64,000 nucleotides of DNA, taken from Triplophysa rosa. Its lineage: Eukaryota; Chordata; Actinopteri; Cypriniformes; Nemacheilidae. The stretch covers positions 6,058,912 through 6,122,911 of the forward strand of contig NC_079897.1 in NCBI RefSeq assembly GCF_024868665.1, given 5' to 3'. Under the pieces are notes generated by a model, which searched no databases, was not told the origin of the DNA, and worked only from the letters and a program-made list of their open reading frames with translations. This document shows positions 11,759 through 23,888 of the stretch, in pieces; within the stretch, counting starts at the first letter, position 1; every line of letters starts with the position of its first letter. The position numbers and the translations under genes are program-made.

Positions 11759-14700
11759 CTACGAAAAAAAGCGCAGCAAAAACATCATTAAAATAATAAA
11801 ACAAACATTCATGGATGCATATAAAAGGCAGATGGGACTAATCAGACAGAATGCACTTTTCACTGTTAGACGAGCCTCTTTTGAATTGTTTTCAGTTGGC
11901 AGGGAGCGTTTTGTGCGCTGCTTATGCGCGCCGGGCGCCTCGCGTTTTTTGCCACCTGCGGGGCCAATCAAATAGAAAGCGTTTATTGCTGTTAAGGCTA
12001 GTCCACACCGGGACGATAATCGTGCGTGTTTATCTTTGATATTTAATGCCTCGTGACTAAACAAAGGGCGCCAATGTGAGTGTGCACACCGACGTGCAAT
12101 ACGGCCAGCTTAAAAGCGTAAATTTTTGTTAAATGCCTCAGGCTCTTTTTTTTGGTTTGACGCGCCACGTTAAAAACTGGACGACCAATGAGATTGGAGC
12201 GGCTGAAGTTACAGTAAAACACGACTAAGTAGCGGTAAAGCACAACACGGTCTTGCCGAGCACACATTGACAAAGCAGCACCACGTGTACTGGGGTATTT
12301 CTGTTTTTCATTAAGCTCCATCTATGTCAGGAAGTGAATTTGCACGTTCACTCGGCTCATCGCCAGTGAAAATCACTTGGGTATGAATGTTGAAAAAAGT
12401 CTCGAAAAACGTTGGCGATAAGTGCCTGCGATTATTGTCCCGGTGTGTACAAGCCTTTAGATGCGCCTCTTTTGAATTGTTTTAAGTTGGCTGGGAGCGT
12501 TTTGCGAGCTGCTTATGAGTGCTGGGTGCCTCGCATTTTTGCCACTGCGCCTCGCGTATTTGGCGGAGCACTCTGAGCACCTGAAGTAAAAAAAAAAATC
12601 AACTCCGAGCAGAAAAACAGTCGACGTCATGCGCCTTTTTCCATTGGCCAATCGAATGAATGGAGAGGCAGGGCTTCTGTTGTGGTGACTGAACTTGAAC
12701 CTTGAAACATCCGGAGACAGCAATGATGGGGGAGAAACTTGTGTTGGCTGTCGCGGGTTAACAGAGCAAGGTCAGAGCGAGCACACTCTGCTTGTACCCG
12801 TTTTAAAGTTTCTGCTAATATGACAATTAACAGCAACTAGAGAGCTCACGCTATATTCCTTGACTGACAGTGCAACTGTTTCGGTTGTTGCCTTGCAACA
12901 TAAAAAATGCTGCATGCTGCTCTTTTCAATGAGCCTATTTACACCTGGTCACTTCATGCGTTTTCTCTGATCGGATAGCTATACGATCGTGAAAAGACCA
13001 GGTGTAAATGCCCTCCGCAACACATTCGAGTCAATCCGATCACTCAAACCACTTCAGGAGGTGGTCTGGGACGCATTCCAGTCACATACGTCAGCTCCTT
13101 ACTCCTCCCAAACAGATGCATGTTAGCCACGCCTGAGGCAAATAAACTGATAAAACAGCTGGGGATGGAGCAGCCGCGAAACGCAGACACTCATTGCAGC
13201 AATGCGCTGGGGCTGTTTACATGTGTGGTCGTAGACGCGGTTTAGGGTGAGAGCGCTGAGATCTCGTCATCCTTGAGAACGCGACTTGTGGTTATTCTGC
13301 AAAGGCATAATGCCACAAGAGCACAAGCGCTTTGGAAGAGAAAACGTTACGATACGAGTTTTTCATGCCTTTTTAGACACGACTGCATTTGCAGAAGTAA
13401 ATAAAGCAAAACAACACACATTTTGCACGCGAATAAAATATCGGATTGATATCCGTTCAGCTGAGACGCATTTATGTGGTTAAGTTTTAAATAATCAGAC
13501 AACTATCCGATCAGAGAAAAAGCATTAAAGGCTGGGTGTCCGATTTCTCTTAGGCGTTGTTGATGTTCAAATCACCAAAACAAACACACCCCTACCCCCA
13601 TCTTTTGCTTTCGTCAGCGCTTGGCTTGGCTAATGTCCGTCCTGTGCACCTTACTGCTGATTGGCTACAAGGTTCTTTTGGAACTCACCCCGACTCAGTT
13701 GTCTAAAACGTAATTCGGAAATCGGTTACCCCGCCTTTAAGTGATCAGGTGTAAATAGGCTCAAAAAGCCAACCGAAAAAGCGGCACACCTATGGAATTC
13801 CAAAAGTGACAATATAAAAAATAAATAAATACAAAAATAGATCAATGAAGAAATGTAAAAAAGCAAAAATAAATGAGTATTTATACTTTTATTTCGTTAT
13901 TTATGGGTAATTATATATTTTTTCACGCTTATTTATTTTTTCATTTATTTATTTATACATTTATTTATTTCCACTTTTATTTATTTCCACATTTATTCAT
14001 GTATATATGTATTTATTCCTACATTTATTTATTTATACATTTATTTATTTCCACTTTTATTTATTTCCACATTTATTCATGTATATATGTATTTATTCCT
14101 ACATTTATTTATTTTTACATTTATTTATTTCTACATTTATTTATTTATGTATTTCTTTGTCTGTATGCTAATGAGTGGGGGCGTGTTTCACCTCAGACAT
14201 TAGCAATCGATCTCAGAGCGGCGGGGCTGAAGCTTTGAGGCCACAGTGACACCTTGTGGCATGACCAAACGAAACAAGGTTGACGAAGTTGCATAGAGAA
14301 GGCAATCGAGTCATTTAATATCACCCTAACTGTATGTAGATAGGGTTACCACACATAGCCTACATACTCTTTATTAGGGACATTGCTGTAAAACATTATT
14401 CGGTCGAGATTTCTAAAATGTCTTTGCACACATGAACAGAAACTGCACAACAACAAGTCTGCTATGAGACACTTGGAAGAATACACTTGGACATGGAAGC
14501 GCGTGAAATTATCCATTAGTGATCACATTTATTGTAAATGCACTGGATGGAGCTGATAAGAACTTGAGTTGTTTGTCGATGAGACTCACACAAACCAGCT
14601 CAGAACGCCGAGGGAAACCAGCGCATTTCACTGAAGTCTACACAAGCATTATGATCAATGCGTTTAAAACGCGTCTGCAAATACAGTTTACATTCGCGTT

Positions 14701-17700
14701 TCCTAACTTTGCAATGCATAACACGTGGCATTTCGAATGCTTAAAATTATAACGCATATTTCCATAGGCGTAATTTGCGGGTGGACGGGTGGGTCATGTC
14801 CCCACCACTTTTTGCCAAAGTCAATTTTGTTGCTTTGTAAGCAGAGGCAATTTCTAACAACTCCGCCCATCAGTTTCAGATTGGAATAGACAAAGTGTAA
14901 GAAACGCACACGAACATCAACTTCTCCAGTGGCGTAGAGCGTAAAGCGTGCGTTACCTACTTCATGTCGTCGTGGGTTCGGAACTGCTGTCCGCTGAACT
15001 TTTTCCCTGTCACATATCAGATTGTAAAGGTATTTATTTGTAATAAACGATGAAAATATTTGAAAATGGCTGTTCAAGTCATACATGTACCAAACATTTT
15101 GCGCTTAATTGCACTTTGATGCTATATATTCGTCCTTATTGTTCTCGACATGCCGTTGCTATCGTCTATTACAAGATTAATTACATTTTGATACTTGATA
15201 GAAAACTCAAATAAATGGAAAAAGTCACAACTTTGTAGTTTCATGAGTTCAAAACAAAATTTAGAAAGTTTGTTGTATATTTGTAGCCTATCTGGCAATG
15301 CCCGTATAATAAGTGAAAATAAGATTTTTTTAAAGATATTATTTTTCCATCCGTTTCCCCTGTATAACTTAGTTGAATGTTTGTCATTAGCAGGGGGTTC
15401 CCAAACGTCTCAATCCTTGACCCAGCAACAGGTAATCTGTGTCAAACACACATTTTTAACATGGGGAAAACACATTCGTTTCAGTAGTTTTTATTTGATC
15501 ACAAATTAATACGTTTAATTACGTACAGCAACAGCCATCCTTACATATAATAAAGCACAACATGCTTTAAATGATCTATTAATGAAAACATGATATAGTT
15601 TAAAAACAAATAGAAGCAGATCTGATATGTGGAAATTTAGAATAGTGAGTTTAGCGGATTCGTACGGTGGCGTATTGCTGCCACGTATTTTTCCACTCAA
15701 TTATGTCGTTAAAACGAGATAATATGTCGTTTAAACGAAATAATTTTCTTGTGTAAACGTCTTATTTTTCCTGTTTGAACGAGATATTATATCATTTTAA
15801 ACAACATGTTTTTCTCACTGGTTTCATTAATAGACAATTCAAACGGAATTGCATGAATTCGGTAAATTAATTCAGTTTTTTGATAAGATGGTTCATTAAC
15901 TGAACTGGTGCTATTAACTGAGCTATTAAACTGGAGTTTAATAAGATAAAACAATTAAAACTGTTCCTATTTATTTAATGCGCGCGCTTGTCCAGCACGC
16001 GCGTTCTCTGTTCTGCAAAGAGCCACACTCTGGCATCATTAAAACATTAACGGTTATTTAAGTTTTTTTCTTTATACCTCACAGATGTGAGAGTAAACAC
16101 ATTTTCGATCGATTTGGCGCGTTTAAATGAACGGACCCTGATGTTTGCGAGTGTGACTGAAGAAGCTTTTGATAGTTGTATCTAAAAAACAGACATCCTG
16201 CTAAACTTGTGGTAAAACAAGAATGTAATATTAAGATTAAAGATAATATTTATTAATCTTTGTCAATAAATATCTGCTTTGAATCCTCTACATTGAGTTG
16301 AAGTCTTTGGTTATTTATGTCATTTACTTCAGTAGCCTATCTGAATAAAGTGTCTGATGCTGATGTACAGTGCTGTGTTAAGTTTTATTAATCGTCATAT
16401 TTTATATAATACATATTTAACTAGAAAATTATTTAAATTATGCATAAAATTGAATCTTTAATGCACAGATTAAATCACAAATTAATTTAATCCTCCATGC
16501 GAGGGACGATGTGCTTAAATACAATTATAAAAACGATTTTAACTGTTTGGTTGTTGGGATGTACTCGTCACGTCCCATAAACGTTATTTGGTACATCGTG
16601 GCAACGAATATGGTCCGGTCGTCACTGTGGTAGCTGAACGGACCCATTGGAAGTGGCATTATTCCTTGTTGATGAACTAGACCGTTATGGGAAGCTTCGT
16701 GGATATAAACTACTACATCTGAAATGTATTCAGGCTGGATTTGTTGTCAGTCAAACATTTATTAAATATTCTGTATCCGTAAGCACAACTCAGAAGAGAA
16801 ATCGCTCTCTTGATTTTGGCTACACTGTAAAAAAGAAATCCCGTAAAAAAACGGATAAAGTAGTTGCAGAAAATTACCAGTACATTTTCCTTTATTTTAT
16901 GGACATTTCCGTTAATGCTAAAATGCTATTTAATGCAGTGCAAAATGTAAAATACAGGTAAAACAACTGTAAAAATGAATACAGAAAATTCCTTCATATT
17001 AATACAGTATATTGTGCCCTATTTTTACGGATTTTTTTAGTGTACCGTACAGCGGGCCGTGATTCGAAAACATGACATTTTACCTATGTCCAGCTAGAAA
17101 ACATGTCACTTTCACGTAATAGATTAATGTGTAATTATTATGAGACGTCATATTATCCCTTTACTACGGTGGCGTATTGCTGCCACTTACATTTTATTTT
17201 TTCCACTCAAATATGTCGTTAAAACGAAATAATATGTCGTTAAAACGAGATATGTCGTTTTAACGACATAATTGAGTGGAAAAATACGTGGCAGCAATAC
17301 ACCACCGTACGAATCCGCTAAACTCACTATTCTAAATTTCCACATATCAGATCTGCTTCCATTTGTTTTTAAACTATATCATGTTTTCATGAATAGATCA
17401 TTTAAAGCATGTTGTGCTTTATTATATGTAAGGATGGCTGTTGCCGTACGTAATTAAACGTATTAATTTGTGATAAAATAAAAACTACTGAAACGAATGT
17501 GTTTTCCCCATGTTAAAAATGTGTGTTTGACACAGATTACCTGTTGCTGGGTCAAGGATTGAGACGTTTGGGAACCCTCTGCTAATAAGGACAAACATTC
17601 AAGTAAGTTATACAGGGGAAACAGATGGAAAAATAATATCTTTAAAAAAATCTTATTTTCACTTATTATACGGGCATTGCCAGATAGGCTACAAATATAC

Positions 17701-20700
17701 AACAAACTTTCTAAATTTTGTTTTGAACTCATGAAACTACAAAGTTGTGACTTTTTCCATTTATTTCAGTTTTCTATCAAGTATCAAAATGTAATTAATC
17801 TTGCAATAGACGATAGCAACGGCATGTCGAGAACAATAAGGACGAATATATAGCATCAAAGTGCAATTAAGCGCAAAATGTTTGGTACATGTATGACTTG
17901 AACAGCCATTTTCAAATATTTTCATCGTTTATTACAAATAAATACCTTTACAATCTGATATGTGACAGGGAAAAGGTTCAGCAGACAGCAGTCCCGAACC
18001 CACGACGACATGAAGTAGGTAACACACGCTTTACGCCACTGAAGAAGTTGATGTTCTTGTGCGTTTCTTACACTTTGTCTATTCCAATCTGAAACTGATG
18101 GGCGGAGTTATTAGAAATTGCCTCTGCTTACAAAGCAACAAAATTGACTTTGGCAAAAAGTGGTGGGGACATGACCCACCCGTCCACCCGCAAATTACGC
18201 CTATGGAAATATGCGTTATAATTTAAGCATTCAAAATGCCATGTGTTATGCATTGCAAAGTTAGGAAACGCGAATGTAAACTGTATTTGCAGATGCGTTT
18301 CAAACGCATTGATCATAATGCTTGCGTAGACTTCAGTGAAATGCGCTGGTTTCCCTCGGCGTTCTGAGCTAGTTTGTGCGAGTCTCATCGACAAACAACT
18401 CAAGTTCTTATCAGCTCCATCCAGCGCATTTACAATAAATATGATCACTAGTGGATAATTTCACGCACTTCCATGTCCAAGTGTATTCTTCCAAGTGTCT
18501 CATAGCAGACCTGTTGTTGTGCAGTTTCTGTTCATGTGTGCAAAGACATTTTAGAAATCTCGACCGAATAATGTTTTACGGCAATGTCCCTAATAAAGAG
18601 TATGTAGGCTATGTGTGGTAACCCTATCTACATACAGTTAGGGTGATATTAAATGACTCGATTGCCTTCTCTATGCAACTTCGTCAACCTCGTTTCGTTT
18701 GGTCACGCCACAAGGTGTCACTGTGGCCTCAAAGCTTCAGCCCCGCCGCTCTGAGATTGATTGCTAATGTCTGAGGTGAACCGCGCCCCCACTCATTAGC
18801 ATACAGACAAAAGAAATACATAAATAAATAAATGTAGAAATAAATAAATGTAAAAATAAATACATATATACATGAATAAATGTGGAAATAAATAAAAGTG
18901 GAAATAAATAAACGTATAAATAAATAAATGAAAAAATAAATAAGCGTGAAAAAATATATAATTACCCATAAATAAGGAAATAAAAGTATAAATACTCATT
19001 TATTTTTGCTTTTTTACATTTCTTCATGGATCTATTTTTGTATTTATTTTTTATATTGTCACTTTTGGAATTCCATACACAGCACGCTTCGCATTTTCAA
19101 ACAGAAAACGCGAGTTCTTTGTGATCGCCCGCTAAAGTATTTATGGCCCCAATACAAATGTGTATCCTTTGTGTTATCATACTTGTCGGCAGAGTTGCTT
19201 CATTGTGACTTCCTCCAAGTTTGCATCTTTGAGCAGATCCTGGATTGTTGCCTTCAGCTGTTCATCGCTTGGTGGCTTTTTAATCATCTTGATCAATGGC
19301 TGATCATCGTCAGAACTGTCACTATCATCTGAAAAAAAGATCACGCCACAGTCAGCACACAGAATAAAAGCATACGCTAGTTTTATGGTTTCAAGTTTTG
19401 TATAACTTAATTACCACATTTGCTCTTGCTTGCTGTCTTTTTCCCCCTGTTACTACTGCTGTCAGCTTTCTTGGTTTTGGGGACGGGCTTCACTGGAGCT
19501 TTTCTTTTTGCAGGTTTCTTTGTTGTCTAGGAAAAGGGTGAAATCAATGATCCAGTTAAATACAATTTTATAAAGCAGGGAAAGAAAATCACATGTACAG
19601 ACAAAATTTGCTCATCATGTGTGTTTATACAGGCAATGGGCCTCATTCATGAAACATTCGTAAATATATGTGTAAAACCGAGTAATTTGCACGTAAAAAC
19701 AGACCTTCCCGAAAACTCTCCTCCGGATTCACAAATACCCACGCTTTGGAGGCACTGCGCGTTATTCCGGAGATGCGTTGGTTGGTGATTTAAAAAATCG
19801 GCAACAGTTAGCCTACTTACTAGTATCTTATTTTAAAGAATATTACTTAATATGAAAATGCAGTAACCATTAATATTAAATTCTCCATTGTTGTGTATGA
19901 TGGTTGATCAATGTAGTGTTTGTCCTGACTCTTCTCCACTGTGATTGGACGGCTGTGTGAAAAAGGACAGTGACGAGCTCTACGTTTTACCCAAAGTAAA
20001 AAAGTAAAAAATTATACGACTCGTGAAATATCATTATGATACATAGTGCATCAAAATGCAGTGTCATCAGTTTGTCTAAAAGAATACAGAACGTTACGTG
20101 CAGTTTTACGCACTATTTACAAGTGGTATGGAGCAGGTGTACATTTATTTCGTACCAACTAACATTTTGAAAATACGAACATTTTCATGAATCCGGAAAT
20201 TTATGTCAAAACGACTTAACGAACGATTTACACAAAAAATCGTTCTGCTCGTGTTTCATGAATGAGGCCCATTGAATTTATAGAAACTGAAAATAGCTTT
20301 TCCTATTATGTGACAATAATGTTCCGAGTAAGAAAATAACACTAGTAACCTTTTTGACAGTCTTTTCTTCCTTACTGCATTGGTCACTGTCATCTGTTGT
20401 TAACTCATCAGACTTTTGCTCAGATTTCTTTGTCGCAGGTTGTTTCTTGGCAGGAGATTTCTTCTTACGAGGTGATTTCTGTTTGGATTTTGATAGTGAG
20501 GTTGATGTCAACACAAGCACTTGCACATTGCAAAACTGCCTTTCATTAACTAAAAACCATAAAAGTATTCTTTATTAATTATTCAATGGAAACTTTCTTA
20601 AACAGACAAGAAAAACATATTCGACTCACTTTTTCCTCCTCACTGTCAGGAGCATCATTCTGCTTTTCCTCACCATCTTCCTCATTGTCATCGTCTTCAT

Positions 20701-22752
20701 CATCTTCCCCTTTATCAGAAGATTGACTTTCACTGTTGTTACGCTTCTGACTCACTGCCGTTGACTTCTCAGTGCTCTTATTATTATCTTTTTTTTCCTC
20801 TTCATCTTCATCATCGTCGTCATCATCATCACTGCTGGAATCAGTGACGATGGCTCTAGACTTCCCACCTTCCACTTTTTTTTGTGGCTTTTTACTTTTG
20901 GATGAAGACTTGTCACCTTTGACATCTTTGGTTGTCTTTCTTTTCTTCTTCTTTAAAACAGGCTTCAAAGAGTAAACAAAAGATTTCTGTTACAAATTCA
21001 ATATTAAAGCAAATAATAATCAAATATTAATTAGAGTTGAGATGTTTTATGATGATCTAAGATCAATATATGGTTTTGCCTTCAATATGGAAATACACAA
21101 TTCAGAATTGCAAAAAGTGTCCCACATCACCTTAATCCAAGTATGTAAAAGTGTGGGGGGACTGGTTTGTAGTATTAAACTATTTGCATTCAAATTTGTA
21201 TTTTGCATTTTCTGTCTGTCAAGCATGTATCTTACCTTCCCGGAGTTGGTTGGACATAGAAGAAATGTCATGATCCTTTCTGCAAGAACACTTTGCTTTC
21301 CAGACCTCTCCAGATCAAGAGTTTGACAGATAGTTTTGAGCTGTGTTTTCGGAAGCCTGGCAGGAAAAAACCCTATTACTACACCACCTTATCAAACAAC
21401 AACTACCAGAAAAGTGCAACACCATCTGGAATAAATTATATATCTTAATAAGCTTTCCTGTGGCTCAGTGGTTAGAGCACGGCACTAACAATGCTAACGT
21501 TCCCAGGGGATTGCACATAGTCAGAAACAAATGTATAATACAATGCAATGCAAGTCACTTTGGATAAAAGCGTCTGCCAAATGCATGAATGTAATATTAT
21601 GTGCATGCAACATTTTTTGTCTTCATTAAGATTTAAGAACGTATAAACAAGGTTTCATTAAGCTAAATTTTAGACTTCAAATACTCCGAAACAGAACGCA
21701 TTGTAGAGTTTTAACAATATTTCTCATAAAAACATAAAAGTGATTAAACAGACTACCTTATCACTTTTAGCAACTTTTTGCTGTAAGGGTCACTGTCAAC
21801 ATCGAAAGTGAACCCATTAAACAGCCGAAGATTTTTCCTCAGCGATGACGCCTAGGAAGACAACAGCATTATTTATTTATAAACCTTTTAGAATAGCATG
21901 TTTATTAACATGGTTAGACAAGTTCTCAAAATAAGAAACTTACAGCTCCGGGTCGATCATATACAATCTTGTGCAGTGGTTTCAGAAGAGGGGCTTTCAG
22001 TTTTCCGATGCAGTGATTAATTCGTGCAATGTCTCCAAGTTTGACGCCTTTTCCGGTGCTCTCAATCTTCGCCTTTTCCTTTGGTTTACACATCTGCATA
22101 TCAAGTCTCTGAACCACTTTCTTCTCTCGTTTTCCTTCAACGATTTGACCTTGATGCGAGAATACAATTAGTGGTAGAGTGGTATAGCATTCAAGATACA
22201 TTTCATCAGTATGACTCACTTGGTTATCAACCCATCATAGTGAAGTTCAACGTTCTGAGTCTGACAGGTACACTATAGGAGCTACTGCTACATGAATAAG
22301 TCACGGACATTCTGCTACCATTTGTGTTCAGTAGAAGAACGAACTTTGTATTGTTGCTGAAGCTCAGGAAAGGTATTGCATTAGCAACACACAGAAATGT
22401 ATAGATTAAATGACCTGCAAGTCATTTTGAATAAAAGTTTCTCCCAAATGCATAAATATAAATGTTCATACGGGTTTGAAACATGAAGGTGAATTAATGT
22501 TATGTTTTTTATGTGAACTATTACTTAAATAATGTACATCAAAGATCTACACAAAAGTCCAAAAACTTACGGTAATTTATATAATAATGAACAATTATTA
22601 AAAGACGTAAACTTACAAGTTCTGTTTCTAGTTTCAGCTTTTTCCGATTCATCCTGCACCACATCGCACTTTGCATCTTTCTGCTCCACTCCAGCGTCTT
22701 CATCCAAAGGAGGCATATCCTCCGTCTTACCAGTATCCACTGCTTCACTCAT
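11690..22752 (-). CDS. dek: DEK chromatin-associated protein, nine coding exons
   Basis: Coding exons in order of transcription: 22752-22617 (ATG at 22752), 22149-21944, 21851-21757, 21356-21236, 20962-20630, 20478-20350, 19526-19415, 19328-19183 and 11758-11690. Every junction keeps phase and uses GT-AG; the 1347 nt give 449 codons before the missing terminal ones, longer than human DEK (375 aa) mainly through the acidic linker. Residues 46-146 hold the pseudo-SAP region (IVEGKREKKVVQRL), 147-180 the SAP box (LPKTQLKTICQTLDL), 187-297 a serine- and aspartate/glutamate-rich tract, 298-377 lysine-rich clusters, and 400-449 the C-terminal DEK domain. DEK is a nuclear architectural factor that binds structured DNA and histones. 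The acceptor of the 20478 exon has a weak pyrimidine tract and is the least sure boundary. Confidence 0.9.
11871..12555. repeat. direct repeat of about 90 bp with a MITE between copies
   Basis: The block starting GCCTCTTTTGAATTGTTTT at 11874 recurs at 12465, and both copies run on through GGGAGCGTTTTG, GCTGCTTATG and GCCTCGC. The copies flank the Harbinger-like MITE at 11995-12456. The arrangement is that of a tandem duplication with an insertion near the junction, or of two copies of one repeat. Confidence 0.6.
11995..12456. mobile_element. Harbinger-like MITE (462 bp)
   Basis: The left end AGGCTAGTCCACACCGGGAC matches the reversed right end AGGCTTGTACACACCGGGAC. TTA stands directly outside both ends (11992-11994 and 12457-12459), the 3-bp target duplication expected of PIF/Harbinger transposons. 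No transposase or Myb-like frame is present. It is inside the penultimate intron of dek. Confidence 0.75.
12930..13763. mobile_element. MITE with TGAGCCTATTTACACCTGG ends
   Basis: The left end TGAGCCTATTTACACCTGGT is mirrored at the right by CAGGTGTAAATAGGCTCA. A second inward copy of the end motif (GACCAGGTGTAAAT, 12998-13011) forms a short hairpin with the left end. Another MITE (13529-13736) is nested inside it. No clear target duplication is visible. It is noncoding and lies within the dek intron. Confidence 0.65.
13529..13736. mobile_element. TTAA-site MITE nested in a larger MITE (208 bp)
   Basis: Ends read AGGCTGGGTGTCCGATTTC on the left and, reversed, AGGCGGGGTAACCGATTTC on the right. 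TTAA flanks both sides (13525-13528 and 13737-13740). The host sequence on either side belongs to the element at 12930-13763, so this insertion is the younger of the two. Confidence 0.75.
13870..14160 (+). repeat. ATTT-rich tandem tract in left foldback arm
   Basis: Low-complexity ATTTATTT units alternate with ACATTTATTT and CCACTTTTATTT. A block of about 80 bp ending in TGTATATATGTATTTATTCC occurs twice in tandem (about 13947-14024 and 14030-14101). The matching tract in the right arm (about 18820-18985) has only one copy, which explains most of the difference in arm length. Confidence 0.75.
16823..17042. mobile_element. TA-site MITE, Tc1/mariner-like (220 bp)
   Basis: The element begins CACTGTAAAAAAGAAATCCC and ends GGATTTTTTTAGTG, forming short inverted ends with mirrored ACGG motifs inside. 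The dinucleotide TA flanks both ends (16821-16822 and 17043-17044). Noncoding and nested in the spacer of the foldback structure. Confidence 0.65.
19634..20274. mobile_element. MITE with GGGCCTCATTCATGAAAC ends (641 bp)
   Basis: The left end CAATGGGCCTCATTCATGAA is the mirror of the right end TTCATGAATGAGGCCCATTG, a long near-perfect inverted terminus. Further inside, TCCGGATTCA is mirrored by TGAATCCGGA. It has no coding capacity and lies in the dek intron between the exons at 19526 and 20350. Confidence 0.75.
21449..21600 (+). mobile_element. tRNA-derived SINE
   Basis: The 5' part resembles a tRNA with an A-box region (GTGGCTCAGTGGTTAGAGCA) and a decayed B-box area (GTTCCCAGGGGATTGC). The 3' part reads CAAGTCACTTTGGATAAAAG then CGTCTGCCAAATGCATGAAT, the L2-like tail shared by many cyprinid SINEs. 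It lies in the dek intron between the exons at 21356 and 21757, in antisense orientation to the gene. Confidence 0.75.
22382..22466 (+). mobile_element. SINE 3' fragment
   Basis: Diverged copy of the SINE tail: GAAATGTATAGATTAAATG, then CTGCAAGTCATTTTGAATAA and CTCCCAAATGCATAAA. The tRNA-like head is absent. Located in dek intron 1. Confidence 0.6.
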
Positions 22753-23340
22753 GTTTGGGATCACTCAGTTGCATCCTGGGATCGGGAAACATGAACAGAT
22801 TTACTAAAACACAGTTATCTCTATCCACCTGCCTTCCGTCGGCAGCCCTTATAACAAATTTGGCGCGTGTTTGTTTCCCGATTGTGTGCAGCACAGCACA
22901 GCTTTCAGCCCTTTGCATGCTAACAACAACCATCGCATGCACAATAAACTATGTAACAACGGCATTGTACGTAATAAATAAATAAACATTTATGTATATT
23001 ACACTTGTAACGTTACATATCTATAAACTAAAGACTAAACGTTTTTGGGCGCCAGGAGCCTGATAACTAGCTTATTCGTCCCGCCCACTTGCTCACAAAT
23101 ACATTTAAATTCACATTTGCCGCAAAACGTGGAAAGGGCTACGTGCATATACTTAAAAACAGAGCTGATAGAACATGTTAAACGTGGTAAAAACGCAATT
23201 AGACTCTTGCATTCATACTTTACAAACATACTCACATACGTTAGCGCTGCTGCCAATTGGTTGTGATGGAGGAGGTGCGCAGTAAACATGGCGTTTGAAA
23301 AGAGAGGGCGGGCTGTCACGTGACCACGCGGACTTTTATG
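22753..23340 (-). promoter_or_regulatory. dek: dek 5' region with E2F-type site
   Basis: This is the region just upstream of the dek ATG. A canonical E2F motif, TTTGGCGC, lies at 22859-22866; a second GGGCGCC-type element is near 23046. A further CpG-richer patch (23270-23330) includes TCACGTGACC, an E-box. An acceptor-like CCCGATCCCAG at about 22776 suggests that the ATG exon may be preceded by a noncoding exon in this stretch. DEK is known in mammals as an E2F-responsive gene, which fits. The transcription start is not determined. Confidence 0.45.
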
Positions 23341-23888
23341 GAAGTAGAATTACTCTCATAGGGCACACAAAAAGATGGGATCACGCTATTCATATCATTT
23401 TTTTAAAGATCTTATCAAATTGTTATGATAGTAATATGAAATAGCACAAAATAAATATAAGAGGGTACATGAAAAGCGTTTTCGCGAAATGGCTTCATGC
23501 GTTTATTATGGGGAGGCACGTTTATTTTGCAAGTGTAATTTCAGTGATGTCGCGGCTGTTCGGTTCTGTGGACAGCTCTAAAAACTGCGTGTCACTTTCA
23601 CCCTTTTAAAAATGCAGGATTTATTTTATTTTCAGAGCTGTTACAATGAAAGTGGACCCGGGTATTAACGTGTAAAAGACGCTTCTAGATGTGCCAATCC
23701 ACTTACGCGATTTGGAAAACTTAAGCAAATAAAACTGTTTTTATCTTTAGAGCCTTTGTAACAGTGTATTCACTTCTAAACAATGGCAAAAGGGTTGAAA
23801 ACCACAGTAAAAACGCTCTAAAGGTTCGTGAGATCGAAGGGATGGGACATCCATGTGTCCCACTTGCAACCTCAGATGTCTTGTCTAC

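Larger units (their letters stand above)
13791..19077. mobile_element. 5.3-kb foldback structure with long inverted arms
   Basis: The left arm, about 13791-15716, and the right arm, about 17254-19077, are near-identical in inverted orientation over roughly 1.8-1.9 kb, with a spacer of about 1.5 kb. The outer ends read TATGGAATTCCAAAAGTGAC, mirrored as GTCACTTTTGGAATTCCATA; the terminal TA could be a TA target duplication. Arms contain an ATTT-rich tract, then complex sequence with no believable gene; open frames in one arm are repeated in the other because of the duplication. The spacer contains a small TA-site MITE and repeats of ATGTCGTTAAAACGA. It sits in the penultimate intron of dek. It could be a foldback transposon or an inverted segmental duplication of a transposon. 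Confidence 0.8.

Noticed and set aside
13873..14238. 121-codon open frame rich in Phe, Ile and Tyr
   Set aside because: It is simply the translation of an ATTT-rich tract and is mirrored in the other foldback arm.
14703..18448. Paired open frames in the foldback arms
   Set aside because: They recur because the arms are duplicated; frames are not preserved between arms and show no protein family.
20772..20975. Serine-rich open frame on the plus strand
   Set aside because: It is the antisense of the aspartate/serine-rich dek exon 20630-20962.
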